Shown in pieces: positions 1 to 11,543 of a DNA stretch of 64,000 nucleotides (its first letter is position 1; each line of letters opens with the position of its first letter). The stretch is from Pantoea cypripedii. Lineage in GTDB: Bacteria > Pseudomonadota > Gammaproteobacteria > Enterobacterales > Enterobacteriaceae. The notes beneath the pieces are model-generated. The model did no database searches. It was not told the DNA's origin and saw only the letters and a program-made list of their open reading frames with translations. Position numbers and translations under genes: made by a program. The DNA is taken from positions 3,390,801 through 3,454,800 of the forward strand of contig NZ_MLJI01000001.1 in the NCBI RefSeq assembly GCF_002095535.1, given 5' to 3'.

Positions 1-42
1 ATGAAGAGAGAAAATGTGAAAAGTCGCACAGCGACAGACGGA

Positions 43-119
<77 letters not shown>

Positions 120-129
120 ATACAACCAG

Positions 130-152
130 ACACCTTAACGGGTGTTTTTTTG
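130..152 (+). terminator. Rho-independent terminator of the tRNA operon
   Basis: The stem ACACC/GGTGT with loop TTAACG is followed by a run of seven T, 11 bases after the tRNA CCA end. It fits the end of the tRNA transcript and lies before the convergent amiC stop. Confidence 0.85.
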
Positions 153-194
153 TTTCTGGCGTCCGGTAAATTGTGGCCTCCCTGCCACAATCCT

Positions 195-1439
195 TTAGCG
201 ATGCGCCAGCACCGCCCCTTTCTCAAAATACGCTTTGATACCATGCAGGATGGCTTCTGCCACCTGATGCTGATAACGCGCGGTGCGCAGTTTCCTCTCC
301 TCTTCCACATTACTGATAAACGCGGTTTCCACCAGAATTGACGGGATATCCGGCGCTTTCAGCACCGCAAATCCGGCCTGATCCACCGTGCGTTTATGCA
401 GGTGATTGATATGCCCCATCCGCGACAACACTTCTTTGCCGAATTTCAGGCTGTCGTGGATGGTCTGACGCTGCACCATATCGAACATGGTGTGGTCGAG
501 GTAGCGATCGCCGCTCATGCTGACGCCGCCAATCAGATCCGATTCATTCTGGGTTTGCGCCAGAAAACGGGCGGCGGCAGAGGTCGCCCCGCTGGTCGAA
601 AGCGCAAACACGGACGAACCGCGTGCCGCCCGGCTGGTAAAGGCATCAGCATGAATCGACACAAACAGATCGGCACGCTGCTTACGTGCTTTCGCCACCC
701 GCACCCGCAGCGGAATAAACACATCCTCGTTGCGCGTCATATAGGCTTTCATATTGGGTTGTTTGTCGATTAACGCCTTCAGATAACGCCCCATCTTCAG
801 CACGATATCTTTTTCCCGTGTTTTGAGTTTGCCATGCGCGCCAGGATCTTCCCCACCGTGTCCCGGATCGATCATGATAATAATCGGCCGATCGCGTCCG
901 GCTTTACCCGGCAGCGGTGCCTGGGCAGGTTGATCGCGTTCCAGATCGCCCTGGTTGTAATCCTGCAGTAACGCCAGTAAGGGATCCTCTTCCGGCTGCT
1001 GCTGACTGGGATAGAGATCCACCACCAGCCGATGCTTTATCCCGGCCACCGGTGCTAAGGTGAAGGTACGCGGTGCCACGCTGCGCTTCAGTTCCAGCAC
1101 AATGCGTACCGTATTCGGGTCGAACTGACCCACGCGTGCGGTCCGGATATAGGGATCATCAACGCGCACCAGTTTATCGACCCCTTTCAGTACCGGATTG
1201 ATATGCAGATTGTCGATGTCGATAACCAGACGATCGGGATTGCTGAGGGTGAACTGCTTGTATTGCAGAGGAACGTTCGATTCCAGCGTAACGCGTGAGT
1301 AAGTCGATGAAGGCCAGATACGCACAGCAACGATATGCTGGCTGGCCGCCAGACCACTGCGGCTGACGCTGAGCAGCCATAATGCTCCCGCGCCCTGTAA
1401 TAATCGTCGTCGTGAAAAAAAGGGATTTACTCCGGACAT
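195..1439 (-). CDS. amiC: N-acetylmuramoyl-L-alanine amidase AmiC
   Basis: Periplasmic zinc amidase that cleaves the bond between N-acetylmuramic acid and the stem peptide, splitting septal peptidoglycan during daughter-cell separation. The 414-aa product has a twin-arginine type signal (SRRRLLQ, then a hydrophobic stretch ending near Ala-Ala-Ser), an AMIN domain at about residues 38-140 that targets the septum, and a C-terminal Amidase_3 domain from about 185. Visible zinc and catalytic motifs are [18 protein letters not shown] and ETAFISN. Length and Tat export match E. coli AmiC, which is activated by NlpD. The gene is divergent from argA, as in E. coli, with 232 bp between the two starts. 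Confidence 0.95.
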   Translation of the reverse strand: MSGVNPFFSRRRLLQGAGALWLLSVSRSGLAASQHIVAVRIWPSSTYSRVTLESNVPLQYKQFTLSNPDRLVIDIDNLHINPVLKGVDKLVRVDDPYIRTARVGQFDPNTVRIVLELKRSVAPRTFTLAPVAGIKHRLVVDLYPSQQQPEEDPLLALLQDYNQGDLERDQPAQAPLPGKAGRDRPIIIMIDPGHGGEDPGAHGKLKTREKDIVLKMGRYLKALIDKQPNMKAYMTRNEDVFIPLRVRVAKARKQRADLFVSIHADAFTSRAARGSSVFALSTSGATSAAARFLAQTQNESDLIGGVSMSGDRYLDHTMFDMVQRQTIHDSLKFGKEVLSRMGHINHLHKRTVDQAGFAVLKAPDIPSILVETAFISNVEEERKLRTARYQHQVAEAILHGIKAYFEKGAVLAHR

Positions 1440-1621
1440 GACGCTCCAGCTACTGTGTAATGTCTAAAATATCGCCAGTTAAGTAAAAGAAGATGAAAAC
1501 TTTATCCCGTCCATGGAGCCTTTTCACTTCGGAAAAGCCAGATAATGCAGGCTGTTAGCGCAGGTTGCATCAGGAAAATCGTAAAGTAACGTCAGGTCTG
1601 GCGCTTGCATTACGTCGCGAT

Positions 1622-1660
1622 AAAGCATAAAAATACAAAAATTTCGAATAATCATTCACA
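1622..1660 (+). promoter_or_regulatory. Tandem ARG boxes (ArgR operator) before argA
   Basis: Two 18-bp segments, 1622-1639 and 1643-1660, match the ArgR operator pattern WNTGAATWWWWATTCANW imperfectly. The downstream box reads CGAAT-AATC-ATTCA; the upstream one matches at 7 of 10 fixed positions. They are separated by 3 bp, the normal spacing of paired ARG boxes. The downstream box ends 11 bases before the GTG start of argA, so ArgR-arginine would block initiation. Box matches are seen by eye; repression is inferred from the E. coli arg regulon. Confidence 0.7.
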
Positions 1661-1671
1661 GAGGGTTTGCC

Positions 1672-3000
1672 GTGAAGGAACGTAGTACCGAACTGGTTCA
1701 GGGTTTTCGCCACACCGTTCCCTATATAAATGCCCACCGTGGCAAGACCTTTGTCATCATGTTGGGTGGCGAAGCCATCGAACATGAAAACTTCTCCAGC
1801 ATCGTTAACGATATCGGCCTGCTGCATAGCCTGGGCATTCGTCTGGTGGTGGTGTACGGCGCCCGCCCGCAGATTGATTCCAGCATGGCGCAGCAGCAAC
1901 TGGAACCGATTTATCACAAATACACGCGCGTGACCGATGCTCAATCGCTGGAGCTGGTGAAGCAGGCGGCGGGCCGTTTGCAGCTGGATATCACCGCACG
2001 GCTGTCCATGAGCCTCAACAACACGCCGTTGCAGGGCGCGCATATTAATGTGGTCAGCGGCAACTTCATTATTGCCCAGCCGCTTGGTGTGGATGACGGT
2101 GTGGATTACTGCCACAGCGGACGCATTCGTCGTATCGATGAAGAAGCGATTCATCGCCAGCTGGATAACGGTGCCATTGTGTTGCTCGGTCCGGTTGCGG
2201 TTTCCGTGACGGGTGAAAGCTTTAACCTGACCTCGGAAGAAGTCGCCACGCAGCTGGCGATCAAACTCAAAGCGGAAAAAATGATTGGTTTCTGTGCCGA
2301 ACAGGGCGTGACCAACCGCGATGGCGATATTATTTCTGAGCTGTTCCCTAACGATGCCCAGGCGCGTATCGATGAAATGGAAAGCGACGGCGATTTTCTC
2401 TCCGCAGCGGTGCGTTTCCTGCGCGGTGCGGTGAAGGCCTGCCGAAGCGGCGTGCGTCGCAGCCATTTGATCAGCTATCAGGAAGACGGGGCGCTGTTGC
2501 AGGAGTTGTTCTCACGCGACGGTATCGGTACGCAGATCGTGATGGAGTCCGCCGAACAGATTCGCCGCGCCACCATTAATGATATCGGTGGCATTCTTGA
2601 ACTGATTCGCCCGCTGGAGCAGCAGGGAATTCTGGTACGCCGTTCACGCGAGCAGCTGGAAATGGAGATCGACAAGTTCACCATCATTGAACGCGACAAC
2701 CTGACCATTGCCTGCGCGGCACTGTATCCCTTCCCGGACGAGCAGATTGGTGAAATGGCCTGCGTGGCAGTGCATCCGGATTATCGCAGTTCTTCGCGCG
2801 GTGAAGCGCTGCTGCAACGTGTGGCTTTACAGGCACGTCAGATGGGCCTGAAAAAGCTGTTCGTGCTCACCACCCGCAGCATTCACTGGTTCCAGGAACG
2901 CGGCTTTACCCCGGTGGATATTGAGTCGCTGCCGGAAAGTAAGAAGAAGATGTACAACTATCAGCGCCGTTCTAAGGTGCTGATGGCCGATTTGCGTTAG
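1672..3000 (+). CDS. argA: Amino-acid N-acetyltransferase (N-acetylglutamate synthase)
   Basis: First enzyme of arginine biosynthesis: transfers acetyl from acetyl-CoA to glutamate. The 442-aa product has an amino-acid-kinase-like domain at about residues 1-290, with the conserved start [19 protein letters not shown] that carries arginine feedback in this family, and a C-terminal GNAT domain from about 295 with the acetyl-CoA loop near SSSRGEALL. The start is GTG, preceded by GAGG, as in E. coli argA. Cytoplasmic and monocistronic, it converges on recD with a REP-like pair between them. Paired ARG boxes lie directly upstream. Confidence 0.96.
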   Translation: MKERSTELVQGFRHTVPYINAHRGKTFVIMLGGEAIEHENFSSIVNDIGLLHSLGIRLVVVYGARPQIDSSMAQQQLEPIYHKYTRVTDAQSLELVKQAAGRLQLDITARLSMSLNNTPLQGAHINVVSGNFIIAQPLGVDDGVDYCHSGRIRRIDEEAIHRQLDNGAIVLLGPVAVSVTGESFNLTSEEVATQLAIKLKAEKMIGFCAEQGVTNRDGDIISELFPNDAQARIDEMESDGDFLSAAVRFLRGAVKACRSGVRRSHLISYQEDGALLQELFSRDGIGTQIVMESAEQIRRATINDIGGILELIRPLEQQGILVRRSREQLEMEIDKFTIIERDNLTIACAALYPFPDEQIGEMACVAVHPDYRSSSRGEALLQRVALQARQMGLKKLFVLTTRSIHWFQERGFTPVDIESLPESKKKMYNYQRRSKVLMADLR

Positions 3001-3093
3001 TCGGGCCGATTACCGCAATCAAGGTAGCCACCGTCCTGATCGTCAATCCCTGGTCGGCATCAATGCCGACCAGGTCAATAACCGCACTGATCC

Positions 3094-3166
3094 GTAGCGG
3101 CGCGATTTATCGCGCAGTGTTCAGCGATACCCAGGTCAAAAAACGCGCAATAAATTGCGCCGCTAC
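3094..3166. repeat. GTAG-headed palindromic repeat pair (REP-like), locus 1
   Basis: Two inverted units: 3094-3115 reads GTAGCG then GCGCGATTTATCGCGC, and 3145-3166 is the reverse complement with one pair of changes (GCGCAATAAATTGCGC then CGCTAC). Each unit is itself a hairpin with a 7-bp stem, and the two can also pair with each other. The pair fills the gap between the convergent argA and recD genes. Related copies are at 25215, 44435, 52372 and 57315. Confidence 0.9.
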
Positions 3167-3177
3167 GACCGGGTGCG

Positions 3178-5007
3178 TTACAGCCTCTCCAGCAAGCCAC
3201 TCCTGCGCTGGGTGCGTAGCTGCACCGCACGTCGGAACACACCGTCATCGCTGTACAACGTCAGCTGCTGGCGCGCACGGGTAATGGCGGTATAAATCAG
3301 CTCACGCGTCAACACCGGTAGAAATTGCGCCGGCATCACCAGCGCAGTGTGATCAAATTCTGAACCCTGTGATTTATGCACCGTCATCGCCCAGGCGGTA
3401 TCATGTGCCGGTAATCGGCTGGGTTGCACCGCTTTAATGGTGCCATCCGGTAACGGAAAGAACACCTTCAGCACCCCTTCCTCGTCGGGTAACGTGATAC
3501 CGATGTCGCCATTAAACAAACCCAGCGCGCTGTCGTTGCGCGTTATCATCACCGGTCTGCCCTGATACCAACGGCTGCCGCCCGTCGGGCGACGGATCAA
3601 CTGCAACTGAATCAGCTTTTGCTCAATACGCTGGTTAAGTCCCTGCACGCCAAACGGCCCCTCACGTAATGCGCAGAGCAGCTGATAACGGCCAAAAGCA
3701 TGGATAATATCGGCGGGATCAGCCCGCCCGGCCACCAGCTGCAGATAAGGTCGATAGCCCTCCGCAACCTGAGTTAGCATGGCCTGATAAGCCTGCGCAT
3801 CGCTCAACGGCTGACGGGTAATATCGCTAAAACCTGCGCCAAACACGCGCTCAACTTCCGCCACATCGCCCTGGTTCACCGCCGCCGCCAGCTTGCCAAT
3901 GCCTGATTGAGCATCAAAGCGATAGCTTTTGCGCAGCAGACAGATGGCGTCCCGCACCAGCGGCGCTTCCGCGTCTTCCCTGCCCGGCACGTCGCAGCCG
4001 GTGAGCTGGCTGAGCTGAGTTGCCCGTTCCAGGCTGTAACCGGCTTCGGCACAGCGACAGATATCCCCCAGCACCGCCCCCGCTTCGACCGACGCCAGCT
4101 GATCGCGATCGCCGAGAAAGATCACCCGCGCTTGCGGCGGCAAGGCCGCGATCAGATTCGCCATCATGCCGAGATCGACCATTGAAGCTTCATCCACCAC
4201 CAGCACATCCAGATGCAACGGATTACCCGCATGATAGCGCAGGCGTTGCGTCTCCGGCTGGGCACCCAGCAGGCGATGCAGGGTGGTGGCTTCAGCCGGA
4301 AAAGCCTGCCGCTCCGTATCGCTAACCGGAAGTTGTCGCAGCGCTTTGCCCAATGACTCCGTCAGACGCGCGGCCGCTTTCCCGGTCGGCGCGGCCAGCT
4401 GAATACGCAGCGTACCGTCACTCAGACGAATCAGCGCTGCCAGCAGTTTCGCTACCGTCGTGGTTTTGCCGGTGCCGGGACCACCGGAAATCACCGCAGT
4501 TTTTTGTGTCAGCGCCACCGCAGCGGCAATCTTTTGCCAGTCCTCTGGCTGTATGCCAAACAGCTGGTCCAGCACCTGGCGTATTGCCTCGGCAGCAAAG
4601 TGCTGCGGCGCGGCATCTGCACGGAAAAAGCGTGCCACCTGGCCTTCGTTTTGCCACAACCGATGCAGATAAAGCCGCTGCTGCGCCAGCACGACAGGGG
4701 TGGCTTGCGCGCTATCGCTTAGCGCGGACCAGCCCTGGAAGACCGCCAGCCAGTCCTGCGGCTCACCGGCCGCCAGCCAGATGGCCTGCGCCAGCTCAGG
4801 ATGGCGACCATTAAATAATTCATCACGCGTCAGTTGCGTCAGCGGCAGACAGACGTGCCCTTCTCCCGCTTCGGCACTGAGGCATGCCGCGGCCAGCAGA
4901 CGCGCAGGCTGGCTGTCATCAGCCACCAGACAAGCAAACTGGATATCAAGCGGACGCAGTAAACGCAGTTCCATCGCCTGAGTCAGCAAGGCGGTCATGC
5001 TACTCAT
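3178..5007 (-). CDS. recD: Exonuclease V alpha subunit RecD
   Basis: Superfamily 1B helicase subunit of RecBCD, moving 5'->3' on the strand opposite to RecB and required for nuclease activity and Chi regulation. The 609-aa protein starts with an N-terminal domain that contacts RecC (conserved LRPLDIQFA), followed by the helicase core with Walker [15 protein letters not shown] near residue 175, Walker [10 protein letters not shown], and the C-terminal motif [11 protein letters not shown]. Length agrees with E. coli RecD (608 aa). Its ATG overlaps the recB stop by 4 bases, so the two are translationally coupled in the recC-ptrA-recB-recD operon. Confidence 0.97.
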   Translation of the reverse strand: MSSMTALLTQAMELRLLRPLDIQFACLVADDSQPARLLAAACLSAEAGEGHVCLPLTQLTRDELFNGRHPELAQAIWLAAGEPQDWLAVFQGWSALSDSAQATPVVLAQQRLYLHRLWQNEGQVARFFRADAAPQHFAAEAIRQVLDQLFGIQPEDWQKIAAAVALTQKTAVISGGPGTGKTTTVAKLLAALIRLSDGTLRIQLAAPTGKAAARLTESLGKALRQLPVSDTERQAFPAEATTLHRLLGAQPETQRLRYHAGNPLHLDVLVVDEASMVDLGMMANLIAALPPQARVIFLGDRDQLASVEAGAVLGDICRCAEAGYSLERATQLSQLTGCDVPGREDAEAPLVRDAICLLRKSYRFDAQSGIGKLAAAVNQGDVAEVERVFGAGFSDITRQPLSDAQAYQAMLTQVAEGYRPYLQLVAGRADPADIIHAFGRYQLLCALREGPFGVQGLNQRIEQKLIQLQLIRRPTGGSRWYQGRPVMITRNDSALGLFNGDIGITLPDEEGVLKVFFPLPDGTIKAVQPSRLPAHDTAWAMTVHKSQGSEFDHTALVMPAQFLPVLTRELIYTAITRARQQLTLYSDDGVFRRAVQLRTQRRSGLLERL

Positions 5008-8000
5008 GATGTCACTCCCTGCCCGCTGAACAGGCTATCCAGCTGTGTAATAAACTCGCCGGATGGCCGGGTGTGAAACACACCATTGTCAGGCGAGCTG
5101 CCATCCATACCGCGTAAAAACAGATAGAACACCCCACCAAAATGCTGCTCATAATCGTAATCAGCCAGCCGATGGCGCAGATAACGGTGCAGCGCCAGGC
5201 TATACAACTGGTACTGTAAATCGTAGCGGTGGTCGATCATCGCCTGAGCCATCGCCTGCGGCGTATAGGCGGTATGGCTATCGCCCAGCCAGTTGGATTT
5301 GTAATCCAGCAGATAATATTTACCCTGCCAGCGGAACACCAAATCGATAAAGCCCTTCAGCATGCCCTGCACCTGACGAAAATCGAGGACCGGGGCATGC
5401 TGCGATAACCCATCATGGCTGCGCACCAGCGCATCCATTTCTTCAGCGCGCAGCAGGCCATTAATCGGCAGATAAAACGCCATCTCGACCAGGCGATGTT
5501 GTGGTTCAATGCCCGCCAGATGAATTCCCTCAGCATTAAGTGGGGTACTTACTACCCTGGCAATCCAGTCACTGAGCATTGGCTGCCAGTGCGGTGGATA
5601 ACCATTTTGTTGCAGATGCTGCAACAGCAGCTCTTCGCTGGGTGGCTGGGTAAAATCCAGCGACTCAAACAGTTCATGCAGGAAAGTACCGGGCGCCGCA
5701 CCGCGCGGGAAATGATGTGGCGTCAGTGCAGAAGGTTGTGGCTCGCCCGGCTCGTCTGCCGCTGCGTCCACATCAAACCCCGGCATCACTTCCAGCAAAC
5801 GGCTGCTGCCGTGCTGTTGTAAACCGGAGTAGCTGGTAACACGCCAGGGATCGGCCAGCGCACGTGTCACTTCACGCGCATTTAACGTCGTCTCACTGAC
5901 GGCCTGAGATTGCCAGCGCGTCGCATCAGCATCACCGGCAGGCACCACCTCGGTTGCTGCATCATTCATTGCTGCCAGCAGTGCAGCCAGTTGCTCCGCC
6001 GTCGTAGCCTCACCGCGTTGCAGCAGAAAACCGAGTGCGCTTTTATGCAGATCGCTTGCGCCCTCTTTCTTACGGGTGCCGCGAAACAGCGGTGCCACGC
6101 CAACGCTACAGTGATAAACCGAACGCGTCAGCGCCACATACAACAGACGCAAATCTTCCGCCAGACGCTCCTGCTCGGCTAATTCCAGGCTGGCCTCATC
6201 GTTTTGTAAATCCAGCACCGCACCAAAGCTTTCCCGGTCGTGATACAACGCGGTATCGGCTTCACGGAAACCGGCGGCAAAGGGCAGCCATACCAGCGGA
6301 TACTGTAAGCCTTTCGATTTATGGATAGTGACGATCTGTACCAGATGACGATCGCTTTCCAGACGCAGCTGCTGGCTGGCCGCCTGGCTATCAGGACGGG
6401 CAATCTGCTGCGCCAGATGGCGTACCAGCGCATGCGGGCTGTCGAGCTGAGATGCCGCCTCCTGCAACAACTCGCCCAGATGCAACAAATCGGTCAGATG
6501 GCGCTCACCGTTTTCCGAAGCCAGCAAATTTTCCGCCAGCTGCCGCTCCTGCATCATCTCGCGCAGCATCGGCAGCACACCACGTTGCTGCCACACCAGT
6601 TGCCAGCGGGCAAAGGTGTCAACCAGCTGATCCCAGCCGCGCGCATCCTGATCGAGTGCATCCAGTTGCGCCGCATCAAAAGCAAACAGTGACGTTGCCA
6701 GCGCAGTACGCAGCATCCGCTCCTGCTCCGGTGCCAGCACCGCCTGCAACAACCACAGCAACTCGCGCGCTTCCGGGGTGGTATAGACACTGTCGCGATT
6801 CGACAGGTACACCGATGGAATCGCCAGTTGGTTCAGCGCTTCGCGAATCAGGTTCGCCTCGTTGCGGCTGCGCACCAGCACGGTGATGTCCGAAGCCTGT
6901 ACCGGGCGCAGTGCCGGTGCTTTCCCCAGCAACGCACGCTGTTCATGACCCGCCTGCAACCAGTGGCTGATATCAGCCGCACACTGCTGCGCCATCAGTT
7001 GCTGGTAATCGCCCACGCTGCATCCCTCACCGGGTTGTAGCCAGAAGCGTAATGCGGCCTGCGGTTGCTGATCGAGATTCAGCGTCAATGCCTGATTTGG
7101 CTCAGCAAAGTGCACCGGCAAAAACGGAATATCGGCGAATAAAAAAGGCGCATCAAGGCGGCTAAAAAGCCGGTTGACGCTTTCAACCATCGGCGGTGAT
7201 GAGCGCCAGTTGGTATCGAGGGTATAGTGGGCGCTCACATCATTACGGGCGCGGATATAGGTAAAAATATCCGCACCACGGAACGCGTAAATCGCCTGTT
7301 TGGGATCGCCAATCAGCAACAACGCATGCTCTGGCTGGTTAACGTAGAGCGTGCTGAAAATGCGATATTGCAAGGGATCGGTGTCCTGAAACTCATCAAT
7401 CAGCGCCACCGGAAAGCGCTGACGAATCGCCTGAGCCAGCTGCGGGCCTGCGGGCTGTTGCAGTGCTTCATCCAGTCGGCTCAGCAGGTCATCAAAACCC
7501 AGCAGCGCATGCAGCCGTTTTTCTTTCCGCACCGCACTGCGTACTTCGGTCAGCGCCCGGGCAATCACCAGATCGCGCAGAGAAATCGGCTGCGCCAGAA
7601 ACTGGTCAATCGCAACAAATAACGCATGCTCAGGGGCTTCACCTTTTTTGGTCTTCTCAATCAATACCTGCTGACCAAAACGTGCCAGTTCCGCTGGCAC
7701 CTGATAATCATGGGTTGCGCTTTGCGCCCACAGCGAAACTTTGCTGACCCAAAGCGGCAGGTTTTTGCTGCTGTAACTGCGCTTATCGACCCCGGAGCCG
7801 CTAATCAGGTTACCGATGTCTTCACCCACTGCCGCCCAACGTGCTTTGATGTCAGAAATACGTGCCAGGTTTTGCGCATGGCGTGCCGCCAGCGTTTCGT
7901 CAGGTGCGGGGGGAGACTGCAATGTCGGGGTCTCGCCCTGTAGCCAGGGGCGTAAGGTTGTCAGCAGCTGCTCCGGGCCGCTCCATTCCGCCACGATGGC

Positions 8001-8543
8001 ACGCGCCACATCCAGCGTCAGCGGATAGCAGTGGCGTCGCCAGAAATCCGCCGTCGCCTGTTTCAGCAACAGCTGTTCATCCTCGATCAGCTGCTGTTCA
8101 AACAACATGCCGGATTCAAACGCATTCAGGTTGAGCATGCGCTGGCAAAAGCCGTGGATGGTGAAAATCGCCGCCTCGTCCATTTGCCGCTCTGCCGCCA
8201 GCAGCAAAGAAGCCGCTTCCGCCGGTTGTGGCATTTCCTGTAGCAATTGCGCCAGCATCGGATTGTTGCTGTGCCCGCGAATGCAAGCCAGCCGCAATTC
8301 GTGGATATTTGCCCGGATACGACCACGCAGCTCAGCAGTAGCGGCTTCGGTGAAGGTAACTACCAGAATCTCTTCAACTGAGAGCGGGCGGGTATAAGCC
8401 CGCTCGCCCCCCAATCCAAGCAGCAAGCGCAGGTAAAGCAAGCCGATGGTAAAGGTTTTGCCGGTCCCTGCTGAGGCTTCAATCAGCCGCTCACCACGCA
8501 ATGGCAGCGTCAGCGGATTGAGCGATTCAGGCAGTAAACTCAT
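5004..8543 (-). CDS. recB: Exonuclease V beta subunit RecB
   Basis: Helicase-nuclease subunit of RecBCD: unwinds DNA 3'->5', degrades it until Chi and loads RecA. The 1179-aa protein has Walker [19 protein letters not shown] at the N-terminus, Walker [14 protein letters not shown], motif IV-VI segments ([20 protein letters not shown]), and a C-terminal RecB nuclease domain with the catalytic motif [10 protein letters not shown] around residue 1080. Length matches E. coli RecB (1180 aa). It overlaps ptrA and recD by 4 bases on either side. Confidence 0.97.
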   Translation of the reverse strand: MSLLPESLNPLTLPLRGERLIEASAGTGKTFTIGLLYLRLLLGLGGERAYTRPLSVEEILVVTFTEAATAELRGRIRANIHELRLACIRGHSNNPMLAQLLQEMPQPAEAASLLLAAERQMDEAAIFTIHGFCQRMLNLNAFESGMLFEQQLIEDEQLLLKQATADFWRRHCYPLTLDVARAIVAEWSGPEQLLTTLRPWLQGETPTLQSPPAPDETLAARHAQNLARISDIKARWAAVGEDIGNLISGSGVDKRSYSSKNLPLWVSKVSLWAQSATHDYQVPAELARFGQQVLIEKTKKGEAPEHALFVAIDQFLAQPISLRDLVIARALTEVRSAVRKEKRLHALLGFDDLLSRLDEALQQPAGPQLAQAIRQRFPVALIDEFQDTDPLQYRIFSTLYVNQPEHALLLIGDPKQAIYAFRGADIFTYIRARNDVSAHYTLDTNWRSSPPMVESVNRLFSRLDAPFLFADIPFLPVHFAEPNQALTLNLDQQPQAALRFWLQPGEGCSVGDYQQLMAQQCAADISHWLQAGHEQRALLGKAPALRPVQASDITVLVRSRNEANLIREALNQLAIPSVYLSNRDSVYTTPEARELLWLLQAVLAPEQERMLRTALATSLFAFDAAQLDALDQDARGWDQLVDTFARWQLVWQQRGVLPMLREMMQERQLAENLLASENGERHLTDLLHLGELLQEAASQLDSPHALVRHLAQQIARPDSQAASQQLRLESDRHLVQIVTIHKSKGLQYPLVWLPFAAGFREADTALYHDRESFGAVLDLQNDEASLELAEQERLAEDLRLLYVALTRSVYHCSVGVAPLFRGTRKKEGASDLHKSALGFLLQRGEATTAEQLAALLAAMNDAATEVVPAGDADATRWQSQAVSETTLNAREVTRALADPWRVTSYSGLQQHGSSRLLEVMPGFDVDAAADEPGEPQPSALTPHHFPRGAAPGTFLHELFESLDFTQPPSEELLLQHLQQNGYPPHWQPMLSDWIARVVSTPLNAEGIHLAGIEPQHRLVEMAFYLPINGLLRAEEMDALVRSHDGLSQHAPVLDFRQVQGMLKGFIDLVFRWQGKYYLLDYKSNWLGDSHTAYTPQAMAQAMIDHRYDLQYQLYSLALHRYLRHRLADYDYEQHFGGVFYLFLRGMDGSSPDNGVFHTRPSGEFITQLDSLFSGQGVTS

Positions 8544-11437
8544 TTGTCGTCACTCTTCACCGGCAGCGACTGCTGCAACTGCGAAACTTCCTGCCAGGTG
8601 GTCCAGCCAGGCAACTGGGCATAATCGTCTTTCACCGTGCCATCATGGCTGCCGCCAATCTGCGAAATCATCGCCATGCCCTGCTGTGCCAGCACTGCCT
8701 GATGGAAGAAATCTGCCAGGCCGGCAGGGGTCAGCTGTTTGATCTGGGCAACCACGTTTTCACGGGTATCAAAGGCAAAGTTCTGGCGATTGAAATCACG
8801 GTTGTAGCGATTGGCTTCTTCATCCAGCGTCTGCGGACGCTGTTGCAGATCGTTGATCATTGCCTGCTGATACTGGGCGAACTCTTCCGGTTTCATATCA
8901 CGCAGGCGTTGTTCGGCCTGTGGATAGAAGGCCTGGAAGCGCTGCAACAGGTAAGCCGGTTGCTTGCTGTTGCTTTGCAGCAGGAAACCGATACCCCACT
9001 GGCGTCCCACCGGCATCTGGAAGGCAAACACCGCATAACCCAGCTGCTCCACCGTACGCAGTTGGTTATAGAACCACGGCTGCACAATCTGGCTGAGCAT
9101 AGAGCTGCTCGCCATGCTCTGGTATTCGCTGTAACCGAGCGGCACATAGAGCGCAGCCAGTGCCGAATCGGTGCTGCTGCCCGCTTTTTGCATGTTGGCT
9201 TTGATCGGCTTATCAATCGCCACATAGTTGCTGTGCCAGTAAGTGTGGCCGTCACTCTGCAATTGCTGCTTCAGATCTTCGCCCAGCTGTTTGACCCGAT
9301 CCGCAGAGAGATTACCGACCACGATCATTTCTGGTGTGGCGTGGTGAATCAGCGCATCGCGATAGTCGGTGACCTGCTGCAGGGTGATATCTTTCACCAG
9401 CTTACGACGCTCCTCACGCTGGGTATAAGGTAGCTGCGACAGCATCTGCATCGGCTGAATCGCCAGTTCAAACGCTTTGCCTTTATCCGCCGATTCCAGC
9501 TGATCAAGATACCAGGATTTCGCCTGTTCCAGTTGCTGCTGGGTTGGCGTGAAGGTGGCGTAACCTTCCACCAGCTTTTTCAGCAGTTCCGGCAGACGCT
9601 GGGTAAAGCCGCTGGCGTTAAACTCCAGACCATCATTTTCCCCGGTAGAGAAGCTGATACCCCCGACTGATGCCTGCGAGTTCAGCTGATCCAGCGCCAG
9701 GCTGGAGAGATAATCATTCAGGCCAAATAACACCTGATGCTGTGCATCACTGATCGCCGCTTTATTTCGCAGCGCCAGGGTGATCGCCGCTTTCGGTTCA
9801 CTGGCGTAATACTGACTTGGCATCCAGAAAATACGCATGCTGTCGCCCGTGGTCAGTGCAACGGGATGGGTGTAGGTTTTGCCATCGGACGGCATGATGG
9901 AGAAGTCCGACGGGATATAAGGGTTCAGGGTGGGTAATGACAGCTGAATCGCACTGGCGCGCTGCTGCCAGTCACTGAACTGGGCATCGCTGATTTTATC
10001 GACCTGGTAAGGCGCATTAACAAAGTAGGCTTCTTTGTTATGCGGCTCCTGTGGGCTGATATACCAGATACGTGCATTCTGCGGCGTCATCTCCGCCAGA
10101 CGCGCCTTGATGGCGGCGGGATCATAGTCATCGGCCAAATACGGGGCGTCCAGCGCATGCTCAATCGGCACCCGCAGCATGGTATCAACCAGCCATTCGA
10201 TGTAATCCATGTCGCGGGTGATGGAGGGATAACGGAAATCCAGCGCCAGCACATGGGAAACTTCATCAAAATAGCCTTTATCGATGCCTTTGCTACGCAG
10301 CATATCGAGATAGCTAAATATTGCTGCCACCACCTCATCACGCTGTGCCAGACCTTTGTCGGTCAGCGAGACGGTAATGGCAAACACGCCGCTGGTGCGT
10401 TCGGTCATCGGGTCAGCACCGGCATTGACACCGTCCGCCAGCCCCTGACGTTGCAGCCAGTCATTCAGGGTGTTTTTGCTGCGATTCCCCAGCACGTAGC
10501 TGATCAGCGTGTCGGTCTTACTGCGGAAACGGTCGCTGTTGTTAGCAATGCGGAACTCCACTTTCAGCTGCTTGCGTGGCTGGGCGGGCACGTAATGAAT
10601 GATGATACCTTTCTGCGCATCGGTCACCACCGGCACGCTGATATCCGGCACGCTGGCCTGGTGATTCGCTACACGACCAAAGGTTTTAGCGGCGATATCC
10701 GCCATCTCCGGCAGCGGTTTGTTGCTGTAAATCACCGCTTTCATCAGGTTAGCTGAGTAGTGGCTATGGTAGAAATCAAGCAACGCCTGATGCAGCTGGC
10801 TACCCGGTTTGTCCTTCAGCGTATCAAGATTGCCGCCGGAAAAACGCGCGCCGGGATGCGCCGGGTTGAGGGTTTCTGCGCCCACCTGCGCCATACGCAG
10901 GCCATCGCGCGAGCGTGCCATCGTCAGCTCGGCATTGACCGCGTGACGTTCACGATCGGCATTGACCGGATCGAGTAACGGCTCAGCAATAGCATCCGCC
11001 AGACGATCTACCGCCGGTTGCAGCGCATCATTCTCCACTTCGAGATAGAACGCCGTGCGATAGGACGCGGTACTGGCGTTATGGCTGCCACCGTGTTTTT
11101 TCAGGAATTCTGCGAGGTTATCCGGCTGGGGATAGAGCTTCGATCCCATCAGCACCATATGTTCGAGATAGTGCGCCAGGCCCAGTTGCTGATTAGGATC
11201 GTCCAGCGATCCAATCGGCAATGTCAATGCTGCCAGTGACTTAGGTGCGGCGGGATCGGAGACCAGCAGGACGGTCATGCCGTTTGTCAGCGTTATCGCC
11301 TGATAGGCGCGTGGATCGTGATCGCTTTTACGAATGGTTTCATTGACTGGCTGCCAGCCGCGCTGCTCATCAGCCACGGCAGTTAAAGCCGTGATGCTAA
11401 GCAGCAGCGCCGCTATCCAGCGTGCGTAAATCCGCAT
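8540..11437 (-). CDS. ptrA: Pitrilysin (protease III)
   Basis: Periplasmic zinc metalloprotease of the M16 family (insulinase type) that degrades small peptides. The 965-aa product has an N-terminal signal peptide (MRIYARW, hydrophobic stretch, cleavage near AVA-DEQ) and the inverted zinc motif HYLEH near residue 88, with the distal glutamate segment following about 75 residues later. Four M16 half-domains are expected and the length fits. It sits between recC and recB as in E. coli; no role in recombination is known. The start overlaps nothing upstream, leaving 106 bp to recC for a possible internal promoter. Confidence 0.96.
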   Translation of the reverse strand: MRIYARWIAALLLSITALTAVADEQRGWQPVNETIRKSDHDPRAYQAITLTNGMTVLLVSDPAAPKSLAALTLPIGSLDDPNQQLGLAHYLEHMVLMGSKLYPQPDNLAEFLKKHGGSHNASTASYRTAFYLEVENDALQPAVDRLADAIAEPLLDPVNADRERHAVNAELTMARSRDGLRMAQVGAETLNPAHPGARFSGGNLDTLKDKPGSQLHQALLDFYHSHYSANLMKAVIYSNKPLPEMADIAAKTFGRVANHQASVPDISVPVVTDAQKGIIIHYVPAQPRKQLKVEFRIANNSDRFRSKTDTLISYVLGNRSKNTLNDWLQRQGLADGVNAGADPMTERTSGVFAITVSLTDKGLAQRDEVVAAIFSYLDMLRSKGIDKGYFDEVSHVLALDFRYPSITRDMDYIEWLVDTMLRVPIEHALDAPYLADDYDPAAIKARLAEMTPQNARIWYISPQEPHNKEAYFVNAPYQVDKISDAQFSDWQQRASAIQLSLPTLNPYIPSDFSIMPSDGKTYTHPVALTTGDSMRIFWMPSQYYASEPKAAITLALRNKAAISDAQHQVLFGLNDYLSSLALDQLNSQASVGGISFSTGENDGLEFNASGFTQRLPELLKKLVEGYATFTPTQQQLEQAKSWYLDQLESADKGKAFELAIQPMQMLSQLPYTQREERRKLVKDITLQQVTDYRDALIHHATPEMIVVGNLSADRVKQLGEDLKQQLQSDGHTYWHSNYVAIDKPIKANMQKAGSSTDSALAALYVPLGYSEYQSMASSSMLSQIVQPWFYNQLRTVEQLGYAVFAFQMPVGRQWGIGFLLQSNSKQPAYLLQRFQAFYPQAEQRLRDMKPEEFAQYQQAMINDLQQRPQTLDEEANRYNRDFNRQNFAFDTRENVVAQIKQLTPAGLADFFHQAVLAQQGMAMISQIGGSHDGTVKDDYAQLPGWTTWQEVSQLQQSLPVKSDDK

Positions 11438-11543
11438 TTAAACCCCTTACTTTACCCTATACCGCTGGCTGTGCACCCGGCGGCCAAAAAAATGACTTTT
11501 TATTATGGTGAGGACGACATCCTGTAACATCGTCACCCAATTG

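Noticed and set aside
1570..2466. A 298-codon open frame on the minus strand over argA
   Set aside because: argA is certain on the other strand; this frame shows no family and no ribosome-binding site.
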